Source: Pseudomonadota bacterium (GTDB taxonomy: Bacteria; Desulfobacterota; Desulfobacteria; Desulfobacterales; Desulfobacteraceae). Taken from it: DNA of 9,629 nucleotides. The notes beneath the pieces were generated by a model. The model ran no database searches, was not told the DNA's origin, and was given only the letters and a program-made list of their open reading frames with translations. The DNA lies in contig JAHJDU010000304.1 of assembly GCA_018812385.1 (NCBI GenBank), positions 1 to 9,629 on the forward strand, read 5' to 3'. Shown one piece after another: positions 1 through 7,526 of the stretch. A program made the position numbers and the translations under genes. Every line of letters starts with the position of its first letter. The first letter of the stretch is position 1.

Positions 1-40
1 CCTGCAAAAATAAAATTTTGCAGGCCCTGATTGTTTTTTT
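1..40 (+). terminator. Possible terminator hairpin of an upstream gene
   Basis: CCTGCAAAA (1-9) and TTTTGCAGG (16-24) are perfect inverted repeats that form a 9-bp stem with a 6-nt loop. A run of seven T follows at 34-40. The T run starts about 9 nt after the stem rather than directly after it, so this is not a textbook intrinsic terminator. It could end an upstream transcript, or be only part of a longer structure cut by the window edge. No upstream gene is visible to test this. Confidence 0.35.
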
Positions 41-139
41 GACTATGGGATATGGCAACTCCTTTGTAATGGAAGAAGGCCCGATATCCCGAGAGAGATA
101 TTCGCTTTATTATAGATATTATATTTTTAAAATAAATGC

Positions 140-172
140 TTGACAAAGTAAATTTTATGAAATAACTATAAT
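140..172 (+). promoter_or_regulatory. Candidate sigma-70-type promoter for the operon
   Basis: A perfect TTGACA lies at 140-145 and a perfect TATAAT at 167-172, in the very AT-rich stretch just before the first gene. The gap between them is 21 nt, longer than the usual 16-18, so they may not act as one promoter. With 17-nt spacing the -10 would be the poor TAACTA at 163-168. Location is the main support: this is the only promoter-like sequence I see ahead of a gene series with short gaps. Positions 41-130 otherwise hold no gene, only a spaced inverted repeat GGGATAT (47-53) / ATATCCC (84-90) of unknown meaning. Confidence 0.4.
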
Positions 173-208
173 AACTAAACTAATAAAATCTCTAAATAAG
201 GAGGTGCT

Positions 209-799
209 ATGGAAGACACTTTGACTGTATTCACTGCATGCAAATACTGTAATGTTTCGTCTAAGACCATTATAAACTGGGTGGAAGCCGGACACATTAA
301 GGCGTATCGCACAGTTGGCGGACATCGCAGGATAAAAAAGTCTGATCTTGAAACCTTTATGAGAAGTCAGGGAATCCCGATCCCTGAAGAAAAAGATGAA
401 AGCGCCCGAAAAAAAATTCTTGTGGTTGATGATGACATGATCATTGTTGAGTCAATTGTACAGGCGTTAGAGGAGGATGAATTTGACTATGAGGTGCTTT
501 CAGCCTCGGACGGTTTTGAGGCCGGGCTCCAGGTAAATCATTTTAAACCTGACCTTTTGATTCTGGACATAATGATGCCAGATATCAAAGGGTATGAGGT
601 CTGTAAAAAGATCAAGGCAAACGAAAAAACAAAAAATACTAAAATTATCGTCTTATCTGCATACCTGGATGATGATAAGTTCGCGCAGATGAAAGCGAAT
701 GGTGCGGATGTTTGTTTTTCAAAGCCATTGCCTCTGTCAAAGCTCAAGGATGAAGTGGCCAAACTACTCGGATTAAAAGAGGAAGGAGGCAGATCATGA
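209..799 (+). CDS. Response regulator with N-terminal excisionase/BldC-like helix-turn-helix
   Basis: This 196-residue protein is a cytoplasmic phospho-dependent DNA-binding regulator. Residues about 4-54 look like the HTH_17/MerR-excisionase class: a helix-turn-helix ending in the wing TVGGHRRI (35-42) and the helix SDLETFM. After a short charged linker, residues about 68-190 form a CheY-like receiver. It has the acidic pocket D74-D75-D76, phospho-acceptor D120 in LDIMMP, switch S150 and conserved K172 before P173. The DNA-binding domain lies before the receiver, the reverse of OmpR/NarL types, and there is no output domain after it. The start is supported by AAGGAGG at 198-204. The stop overlaps the next start (ATGA, 796-799), so translation is coupled to the MetF-like gene. 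It probably controls this operon. No cognate histidine kinase lies in the window, and its signal cannot be read from sequence. Confidence 0.88.
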   Translation: MEDTLTVFTACKYCNVSSKTIINWVEAGHIKAYRTVGGHRRIKKSDLETFMRSQGIPIPEEKDESARKKILVVDDDMIIVESIVQALEEDEFDYEVLSASDGFEAGLQVNHFKPDLLILDIMMPDIKGYEVCKKIKANEKTKNTKIIVLSAYLDDDKFAQMKANGADVCFSKPLPLSKLKDEVAKLLGLKEEGGRS

Positions 800-1674
800 A
801 TTTAAAAGAATCTTTGGAAAAAAAGAGATTTGTTGTGACGTCGGAAGTGCAGGTACCTCTCGGTGATGAGGAACCCGAGGCGATTATTGAAAGCCTTGGC
901 AGGGTAAAAGGCCGTGTGGATGGTGTGTCTGTCTCGGAAATAGAGTTCGAGGGAGTTGTGAGCGATACCATCAAAACATGTGGCCTTCTTAAAAAGAATA
1001 ATCTGAACGCGATTTACCAGACCACCACAAGAGATAAAAATCGATTTCAATTGCAAAAGGATTTGACACTTGCCCATGAGACAGGTGTTGAAAATCTTCT
1101 GGTATTTACAGAGGATTACAGGATTTCCGGGGATACGCTCCAGGAATCAATGTTCTTCCATGTTGATTCAGGAAAATTGGCGTCTGTGATGGATCATTTG
1201 AAACAAGGGGTTACCATTGAAGGAAAAGAGCTTGGCAGCAAGGTTGAATTTGTCCTGGGTTCAGGGGTTGAAACACCCTGGGGGAAAAACATGCCAAAGC
1301 GCGGCATGGAAGAAATGGAAGATATGATGAATGTGGGTACTGGATATTTTTTGACGACGCCTATTTTTGATGTTGACCAGTTTGCCAGGTTCATGAAGCA
1401 GGTTGAGCCTTTTAAAGTCCCTGTCATTGCTGAAGTCATGATTTTGAGAACAGCAGGGATGGGTAAATTTTTGAACCGCCATTTTAAATCCGGACTTGTA
1501 CCTGAATGGGTCATCCAGAAGCTGATGAAAGCCCCGAATAAAAAAAAGGCAAGCATGGAGCTTTTTGCCGATACTGTTAACAGCCTGAAAGATATTTGCC
1601 AGGGGGTTCATATTATTACCATCGGCGGTGTCGATAATCTGGTGGACTATCTGAATGCAGCCAAATTGAGATAA
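796..1674 (+). CDS. Divergent MetF-family protein (methylene-THF reductase-like)
   Basis: This 292-residue soluble protein has the MetF-type TIM-barrel pattern. Residues 12-18 (FVVTSEV) match the first strand with the catalytic Glu (E17). TTTRDKNRFQLQKDL (76-90) matches the family's TCRDRNR motif. LLVFTEDYRISGD (101-113) matches the strand that carries the substrate-binding Asp in MetF. YFLTTPIFDVDQFARF (184-199) matches the FIxTQ strand. VPVIAEVMILRTAGMGKFL (208-226) matches the strand that normally reads PIxPGIxP. It differs clearly from the canonical MetF at 8722 in the same operon, so it is probably not a simple second copy. It may act on a different folate or C1 adduct, or help channel methyl groups. 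Its RBS AAGGAGG (783-789) lies inside the regulator gene and its start overlaps the regulator stop. The MetF fold is fairly sure; the reaction is not. Confidence 0.78.
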   Translation: MNLKESLEKKRFVVTSEVQVPLGDEEPEAIIESLGRVKGRVDGVSVSEIEFEGVVSDTIKTCGLLKKNNLNAIYQTTTRDKNRFQLQKDLTLAHETGVENLLVFTEDYRISGDTLQESMFFHVDSGKLASVMDHLKQGVTIEGKELGSKVEFVLGSGVETPWGKNMPKRGMEEMEDMMNVGTGYFLTTPIFDVDQFARFMKQVEPFKVPVIAEVMILRTAGMGKFLNRHFKSGLVPEWVIQKLMKAPNKKKASMELFADTVNSLKDICQGVHIITIGGVDNLVDYLNAAKLR

Positions 1675-1688
1675 GGGAGAATTTTAAA

Positions 1689-2975
1689 ATGGCAGAGGCG
1701 ATTAAGATTGATGAACTTGATATAGAATTTAAAGATGAAGTCCTGGAAAAGGTACCTGACGCGAACTTTGATCTTTGTCTGACTTGCGGAACCTGTACGG
1801 GAGGGTGTGCAGCCTCGGAATTGTTAGGCATGGATCCCAGAAAGCTCATTCGCATGTTGAACTTGGGGATGGATTATGAAGTTCTCAAGACAGACTGGAA
1901 ATGGGTCTGCAGCATGTGCGGACGATGCTCGGCAGCCTGCCCCATGAAGATTAATATCCCGGCACTGATTTTTAATTTACGCGGCAGTGTTCCCAGGGAA
2001 AAACGACCTAAGGGGATATTGGGTTCCTGTGATCAGCATATCAGAACTGGCAGTGCCATGGGAGCCCAGAAGGATGATTTTGAATTCACTATACTTGATG
2101 TAGCCGAGGAAATCCGGGAAGAGCATCTTGGATTTGAGGATCTCCAAGTCACTTTGGATAGGGTCGGTGCCACAATGGTGGTGAATCAGAATTCCAGGGA
2201 ACCTGTGACAGAACCCGAAGAAATGGGCCCTTTATGGAAAATTCTTCATATGGTTGGTGCAGACTGGACCTATCCTTCGGTTATGTGGGCCGGAGAGAAC
2301 TACTGCATGTTCATGGCCGATAATGAGGGATGGAAATATATTATAGAGGAGTTTGTTCACCATGTGGACAATAATTTAAAAAGTCCCCTTGTGGTTAATA
2401 CGGAGTGAGGGCACTCATATTTTGCGATCCTGGAAGGATTGCGAAAATTTAAGATTCCCCACAAGTTTGAACTGATAACCATAATTGAACTTTATGCCCA
2501 GTGGATAAAAGAGGGTAAACTGAAAGTAAACGCTGACTGGAACAAGGATATTAAAGCCAAATTTACAGTGCAGGATCCCTGTAATATCGGAAGAAAAAGC
2601 GGGTCTAATAAAATTGTGGATGACTTGAGGTTTGTCATCAAAACCGTTGTGGGAGAGGAGAACTTCATTGATACTGTCCCTAACCGGGATAACAATTATT
2701 GCTGCGGAGGTGGTGGCGGAGCCCTTCAGGCCGGGTTTCCCGACCAGAGAAGAGCCTATGGAAAAGTAAAATTCAACCAGATCATGGCAACTGGTGCAAC
2801 TTACGTGATTGCACCCTGTCACAATTGCCACGGTCAGATTGAAGACATTGGTGAACATTATGGCGGCAATTACCATGTGGTTCATCTATGGACGATCCTA
2901 TGCCTTGCCATGGGTGTGCTTGCTGAAACTGAACGAACCTATCTCGGGCCTGATCTGGTCAACGTGGGATTATAA
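1689..2975 (+). CDS. Selenocysteine-containing HdrC-HdrB fusion (HdrD/DsrK-like CCG protein)
   Basis: Read through the TGA at 2406-2408, this is a 428-residue protein with Sec at position 240. Residues 1-95 are HdrC-like, with two four-Cys motifs for [4Fe-4S] clusters: C30-C33-C36-C40 and C74-C77-C80-C84-P. Residues about 155-428 are a CCG-type Fe-S/redox domain. Its first half is degenerate (NSREP at 168-172, MFMAD at 207-211) and ends in E239-U240-G-H. That is the E-C-G-H motif of DsrK/TmcB/HdrD relatives, with Sec in place of Cys. The second half has a full CCG motif: C298, C338-C339-G and C377-x-x-C380. It should pass electrons from HdrA to a disulfide or other acceptor. The start has GGGAG at 1675-1679. 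It begins 14 nt after the MetF-like gene and ends 15 nt before hdrA. With TGA as stop it would be split into a 239-residue piece and a remnant whose first possible start is a TTG at 2439 inside the predicted SECIS. Confidence 0.9.
2406..2408 (+). other. In-frame TGA read as selenocysteine (Sec240 of the HdrCB protein)
   Basis: The frame that opens at 1689 meets TGA here and stays open to TAA at 2973-2975, giving a continuous conserved protein. The TGA stands exactly at the Cys of the family motif E-C-G-H and is followed by G-H-S-Y. A SECIS-like hairpin follows at the expected distance. A pseudogene or a TGA-as-Trp code is less likely: other genes here end in TGA, Trp is coded by TGG, and the downstream part keeps every expected Cys. 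Confidence 0.88.
2419..2448 (+). promoter_or_regulatory. Predicted bacterial SECIS element for Sec240
   Basis: The arm at 2419-2430 pairs with 2436-2448: seven pairs next to the loop (one G-U), a bulged G at 2443, then five A-T pairs. The apical loop is TGGAA (2431-2435). The first loop G is at 2432, 24 nt after the last base of the TGA, within the roughly 16-37 nt window usual for bacterial SECIS elements. The element is coding as well as structural. It would bind SelB to deliver Sec-tRNA, so it predicts selA, selB, selC and selD elsewhere in the genome. Confidence 0.75.
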
Positions 2976-2990
2976 AAAGGAGGGATCCAA

Positions 2991-5900
2991 ATGGTTGAAA
3001 AAGGGACCAGAAAAGGTAAAGGCTCGGTAATGGTAGTCGGTGCCGGCATAGCAGGTATCCAGGCATCACTGGATCTGGCAGATTCAGGGTATTTTGTATA
3101 TCTTGTGGATAAAAATACAGCCATAGGCGGCACAATGGCGCAGCTGGACAAAACCTTTCCTACAAACGATTGCTCAATGTGTATCATCTCTCCAAAACTT
3201 GTTGAGGCAGGACGTCATCTCAATATCGAATTGATGACCATGACGGAAATTGAAGATGTCACAGGAGAAGAAGGGGCTTTTACCGTAAAAGTAAAAGAAA
3301 AACCAAGATTTATTGATCTTGAAAAATGTACTGCCTGTGGAGAATGTTCAAAAGTGTGTCCGGTGGAACTTCCCAGCCAGTTTGACGAAGAACTGCGGGA
3401 CAGGAAAGCTGCATTCAAGCTGTATCCACAAGCCATGCCATCGGGTTATGCCATTGAGAAAAAAGATAAGGCTCCCTGCCGTCTGACATGTCCTGCCGGG
3501 CTGAATGTCCAGGGGTATGTCCAGATGGTTAAAGAGGGTAAATACAAGGAATCCCTGGAAATTATAATGGAGCAGCTGCCCCTTCCGGGTGTGCTGGGAA
3601 GGATTTGTCCCCATGAATGCGAGGATGCCTGCCGAAGGTGCCAGGTGGATGAACCCGTTGCCATTCGAGACTTAAAGCGTCTTGCAGCAGACTCTTTTGA
3701 TCCAAGACAGGTGGAAATTAAATGTGCGGACAAGATCGGCAAAAAAGTAGCCATCATAGGTTCCGGCCCGGCCGGACTTTCCGCTGCCTTTCACCTGGCA
3801 AAGCAGGGGGTTGATGCCACTATATTTGAAGCCCTGCCCCAGGCAGGCGGCATGCTTAGAGTTGGTATTCCTGCACACCGTCTTCCAAGAGAAGTCCTTG
3901 ACAAGGATATACAGGTTGTCACCAACCTGGGTGTTGAACTCAAGCTCAATGCCTGTCTTGGCAAAGATTTTACCCTGGACAGCCTCATGGCTGACGGGTT
4001 TGATGCAGTCTTTCTAGGTTTGGGTGCTCATAAAGGTATTGAACTTGGCATTCCCGGCGAAGAACTTAAAGGGGTCTGCCAGGGGGTTGATTTTTTAAGA
4101 GAACTCAACCTTACCGGAACAACAAAGGTCGGCAAAAAGGTCTGCATCATCGGCGGCGGCAATGTGGCCATTGATGTGGCAAGATCTGCGGTTCGACTGG
4201 GTGCGGATGAAGTCACTATTCTATATCGCCGAACAAGAAAAGAGATGCCGGCCTGGGAAGAGGAAATTGTTGCGGCAGAAGATGAAGGTGCCAAGATAAC
4301 TTATCTTGCAGCTCCCCAGATGGTCGTTGAAGAAAAAGGACATGTCAAGGCGTTAAGGGTCATTAAAATGGAATTGGGTGAACCGGATTCTTCCGGCAGA
4401 AGACGTCCTATTCCCATCCCTGGCAGTGAATATGATATTGAAATGGATCAGCTAATTCCTGCCATTGGCCAGCAGCCGGATCTTTTGGCAATTGAAAAAC
4501 TTGCGGATCTGAAGATCAGCAAATGGAACACCACAGAGGTCAACCCCGTCACCCTTGCCACGGACATGAAAGGTGTTTTTGCCGGAGGTGATGTCCAGAC
4601 AGGCCCCGGTGTTGCCATCGGTGCCATTGCAGCCGGTATGGAAGCAGCCGAATCCATTGTCCGATACCTTAAAGGTCTGGACATGGAAGAAGGCCGGCAG
4701 CTTCCCGTGGTTGAAAATCCCGAGTTCCGTCCAATAATGGAAGATATGAAGCAGGAAAGCCGGTATAAGATGCCGGAACTTGCCGCTGCAAAACGGGTGG
4801 GCAATTTTGATGAAGTGGAACTGGGATATGGCCAGGAAGAAGGCCAGAAAGAAGCAGCAAGATGCCTGAACTGCGGGTATTGCTCAGAGTGCATGCAGTG
4901 CGTGGATGCCTGCCTTGCCAATGCAGTGGATCATTCCATGGTGGAGCAGGTGCATTCCATTGACGTGGGTGCCATTATTCTTTCTCCCGGGTTTACGCCT
5001 TTTGAACCCTCCCAGATGACAAGCTATTGTTATGGTCACAGCCCCAATGTCATGACCAGCCTGGAATTTGAAAGAATTCTGTCTGCATCAGGACCGTATG
5101 GCGGACACCTGGTGCGGCCGTCTGATCATAAAGAACCCAAAAAGATTGCCTGGCTTCAGTGCGTGGGGTCAAGGGATATCAATAAAGGAGATCATTCCTA
5201 TTGTTCCGGTGTCTGCTGCATGTATGCCAACAAACAGGCAGTGATTGCAAAAGAGCATAGTGATAAGGGACTTGATGCAGCTATTTTTTTCATGGATATG
5301 AGAACCCATGGCAAAGACTTTGATAAATACAATATCAGGGCCCAGGATGATAATGGGGTTCGGTTTGTCCGATCAAGGATTCATTCTGTTTTTCCGGAGC
5401 CAGGAGATACTTACAAGATTGTATACTCCACGGAGGCAGGAAGTATGGCAGAAGAAATTTTTGACATGGTTGTGCTTTCCATAGGGCTTTCGCCCAATAA
5501 GGATGCCCAGGCTCTGGCAGATAAAATAGGAATCGAGCTTAACAGCCATGGGTTTGCTAAAACCAATGACCTGTCTCCGGTGTGCACCAGTAAAAAAGGG
5601 GTCTATGTCTGCGGAACCTTCCAGGAACCAAAGGATATCCCCGCATCTGTCATGGAAGCATCTGCAGCAGCAGCCACAGCATCCATGGCCCTGAAAGACG
5701 GCAGATGGACCCAGACAAAAACCAAGGAATTGCCGCCGGAGATTGATTTTTCAGGACAAAATCCCCGTATCGGTGTGTTTGTCTGTAATTGCGGTATCAA
5801 TATCGGCGGTATCGCCGATGTGCCGGCGGTCAGGGATTATGCTGCAACCCTTCCCTATGTCGTCCATGTGGAGGACAATCTGTTTACCTGTTCCCAGGAT

Positions 5901-7436
5901 TCCCAGGATCACATGAAAAAGGTTATCCAGGAACAGAAACTTAACCGGGTAGTGGTGGCATCCTGTTCACCCAGAACCCATGAACCATTGTTCCAGGAAA
6001 CAATAAGGGATGCAGGCCTGAATAAATACCTTTTTGAGATGGCCAATATCAGGGATCAGAATACCTGGGTCCATATGAAAGAACCGGAAAAAGCCACCGC
6101 AAAAGCAAAGGACCTGGTGCGTATGGCCGTTGCAAAAGCGGCATTGGTGGAACCATTACATCAGGTCAGTCTGGATATTAAAAAGTCCCTCCTTGTGGTG
6201 GGTGGTGGTGTGGCAGGTATGGAAGCTGCGCTTTCTGCAGCCAGCCAGGGAGTTGAGGTCCATCTGGTTGAAAAAGCAACTGTGCTTGGCGGGATTGCCA
6301 GGAACCTGAATACCACCTGGCAGGGAGAAGAAATACAAACTTATCTTGAGGATCTTATCGCAAGGGCCCATGCCAGTGAATCCATCAATATATATCTTGA
6401 TTCTGAAGTTAATTCCTTTACAGGCTCCATGGGTAATTTTGTTACCACCATAAAAACCAATGAAAACGGGAAACAGGCGACCATTGAACACGGGGCAGCC
6501 ATTCTTGCCACGGGAGGAATGGAGTACAGGCCTTCCGAGTACCTCTATGGTGACCATCCAGATGTATTAACCCATCTGGACATGGATGCGGCCTTAAGGG
6601 AAGGGGACTCCCGTCTCAAAAAAGCCAGGGCCATTGTTTTTATCCAGTGCGTTGAATCCAGGAATAATGAAAATCCTTATTGCAGCAAGGTTTGCTGTAC
6701 CCACAGCCTGAAAAGTGCCATTGCCCTTAAAACAATGGACCGGAGAAAAAGGGTCTATGTGGTATACCGGGATATCAGATCTTATGGATTCAGAGAAGAT
6801 CTTTACAAGCAGGCAAGGGAATCAGGTGTGCTGTTTATAAGGTATGACCTTGAAAAAATGCCGACGCTTAGAAAAAATTCCAACAAAGAACTTGAGCTAT
6901 CTATTATTGATCATGTTCTCCAGATGCCCGTAACCATTAATCCAGATCTTGTCGTACTGGCCTCGGGTATTATTCCGGGAGACAACAAGCGGTTGTTTGA
7001 AAAATTTAAAGTGCCGACAAATGCTGAAGGTTTCCTGGTGGAAGCCCATGCAAAGCTTCGGCCCGTGGATTTTGCATCAGACGGATTGTTTGTGGCAGGT
7101 CTTGCCCATTATCCAAAACCTGTTGAAGAAAGTATCTCCCAGGCAAGAGCTGCCGTTGCCCGTGCCATGACAATCCTTTCAAGAGATTCTTTGATGGTGG
7201 GTGGTGTAGTGGCAGAAGTCACGCCTGAAAAATGTGCAGTGTGCCTGACCTGTGTTCGAACCTGTCCTTATCACATACCCTATATCCATGCTGACGGATA
7301 TGCTCAGATTGATGCAGCCGAATGTCATGGATGTGGTGCCTGTGTGGCAGAATGTCCGGGTAAGGCCATTAAGCTGAATCATTTTACGGATCAGCAGATA
7401 ATGGCAAAGACGGATGCGCTTTTTCAAGAGGCATAA
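2991..7436 (+). CDS. hdrA: Giant HdrA: electron-bifurcating-type flavoprotein with inserted GltD/NfnL-like NAD(P)H module
   Basis: This 1481-residue cytoplasmic Fe-S flavoprotein is the hub of the Hdr complex. Residues 10-130 are HdrA: FAD Rossmann VVGAGIAG (15-22), NDCSMC (59-64) and a [4Fe-4S] set C113-C116-C119-C123. Residues about 160-620 are a whole GltD-like module: N-terminal cysteines C163, C167, C206, C210, C214 and C217, FAD motif GSGPAG (257-262), NAD(P)H Rossmann GGGNVA (388-393) and AGGD (531-534). HdrA then resumes with C625, C628, C631, C634, C637 and C641, IAWLQCVGSRD (719-729) and YCSGVCCMYA (737-746). A second HdrA-like half follows: VCNCGINIGG (931-940), GGGVAG (1071-1076) and YCSKVCC (1230-1236). 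Two C-terminal [4Fe-4S] motifs close the protein (C1415-C1418-C1421-C1425 and C1445-C1448-C1451-C1455). Canonical methanogen HdrA is about 650 residues. AAGGAGG at 2977-2983 supports the start. The NAD(P)H role is inferred from the fold; NADH versus NADPH is not settled. Confidence 0.93.
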   Translation: MVEKGTRKGKGSVMVVGAGIAGIQASLDLADSGYFVYLVDKNTAIGGTMAQLDKTFPTNDCSMCIISPKLVEAGRHLNIELMTMTEIEDVTGEEGAFTVKVKEKPRFIDLEKCTACGECSKVCPVELPSQFDEELRDRKAAFKLYPQAMPSGYAIEKKDKAPCRLTCPAGLNVQGYVQMVKEGKYKESLEIIMEQLPLPGVLGRICPHECEDACRRCQVDEPVAIRDLKRLAADSFDPRQVEIKCADKIGKKVAIIGSGPAGLSAAFHLAKQGVDATIFEALPQAGGMLRVGIPAHRLPREVLDKDIQVVTNLGVELKLNACLGKDFTLDSLMADGFDAVFLGLGAHKGIELGIPGEELKGVCQGVDFLRELNLTGTTKVGKKVCIIGGGNVAIDVARSAVRLGADEVTILYRRTRKEMPAWEEEIVAAEDEGAKITYLAAPQMVVEEKGHVKALRVIKMELGEPDSSGRRRPIPIPGSEYDIEMDQLIPAIGQQPDLLAIEKLADLKISKWNTTEVNPVTLATDMKGVFAGGDVQTGPGVAIGAIAAGMEAAESIVRYLKGLDMEEGRQLPVVENPEFRPIMEDMKQESRYKMPELAAAKRVGNFDEVELGYGQEEGQKEAARCLNCGYCSECMQCVDACLANAVDHSMVEQVHSIDVGAIILSPGFTPFEPSQMTSYCYGHSPNVMTSLEFERILSASGPYGGHLVRPSDHKEPKKIAWLQCVGSRDINKGDHSYCSGVCCMYANKQAVIAKEHSDKGLDAAIFFMDMRTHGKDFDKYNIRAQDDNGVRFVRSRIHSVFPEPGDTYKIVYSTEAGSMAEEIFDMVVLSIGLSPNKDAQALADKIGIELNSHGFAKTNDLSPVCTSKKGVYVCGTFQEPKDIPASVMEASAAAATASMALKDGRWTQTKTKELPPEIDFSGQNPRIGVFVCNCGINIGGIADVPAVRDYAATLPYVVHVEDNLFTCSQDSQDHMKKVIQEQKLNRVVVASCSPRTHEPLFQETIRDAGLNKYLFEMANIRDQNTWVHMKEPEKATAKAKDLVRMAVAKAALVEPLHQVSLDIKKSLLVVGGGVAGMEAALSAASQGVEVHLVEKATVLGGIARNLNTTWQGEEIQTYLEDLIARAHASESINIYLDSEVNSFTGSMGNFVTTIKTNENGKQATIEHGAAILATGGMEYRPSEYLYGDHPDVLTHLDMDAALREGDSRLKKARAIVFIQCVESRNNENPYCSKVCCTHSLKSAIALKTMDRRKRVYVVYRDIRSYGFREDLYKQARESGVLFIRYDLEKMPTLRKNSNKELELSIIDHVLQMPVTINPDLVVLASGIIPGDNKRLFEKFKVPTNAEGFLVEAHAKLRPVDFASDGLFVAGLAHYPKPVEESISQARAAVARAMTILSRDSLMVGGVVAEVTPEKCAVCLTCVRTCPYHIPYIHADGYAQIDAAECHGCGACVAECPGKAIKLNHFTDQQIMAKTDALFQEA

Positions 7437-7442
7437 ATAGCC

Positions 7443-7504
7443 GGGGTCAGGCTTGTGTTGTTGCGTTATTGAACCTAATAACGCAACAACGCAAGCCTGA
7501 CCCC
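7443..7504. repeat. Long REP-like hairpin between hdrA and mvhD
   Basis: Two 28-nt arms (7443-7470 and 7477-7504) are complementary along their full length, with a single G-U pair (T7456/G7491) and a 6-nt loop (7471-7476). The outer ends read GGGGTCAGGCTTG and CAAGCCTGACCCC. From memory, GGGGTCAG-ended hairpins are common dispersed repeats in Desulfobacterota and resemble REP/RAYT-mobilised sequences, but I cannot check copy number here. No T run follows (CCCCAAAACAG), so it is not an ordinary intrinsic terminator. It fills most of the 90-nt gap just before the mvhD RBS and may stabilise or partly block the operon mRNA. Confidence 0.85.
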
Positions 7505-7526
7505 AAAACAGAAACGGAGGTTAAGA

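Noticed and set aside
53..69. Sigma-54-like promoter TGGCA-N-TTTGT
   Set aside because: The GG spacing fits but the -12 element reads GT instead of GC, and nothing else supports it; too weak to annotate.
2439..2975. A separate gene starting at TTG 2439
   Set aside because: It is in frame with the gene at 1689, its start has no properly spaced RBS and lies in the SECIS stem, and it lacks the first half of the CCG domain. It is the part after Sec240.
4448..4921. Long minus-strand reading frames inside hdrA and elsewhere
   Set aside because: They mirror well-conserved plus-strand coding sequence, lack RBS and show no recognisable protein features.
7443..7504. Intrinsic terminator after hdrA
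   Set aside because: Strong stem but no T run on either side, and the next gene of the complex follows at once with an RBS.
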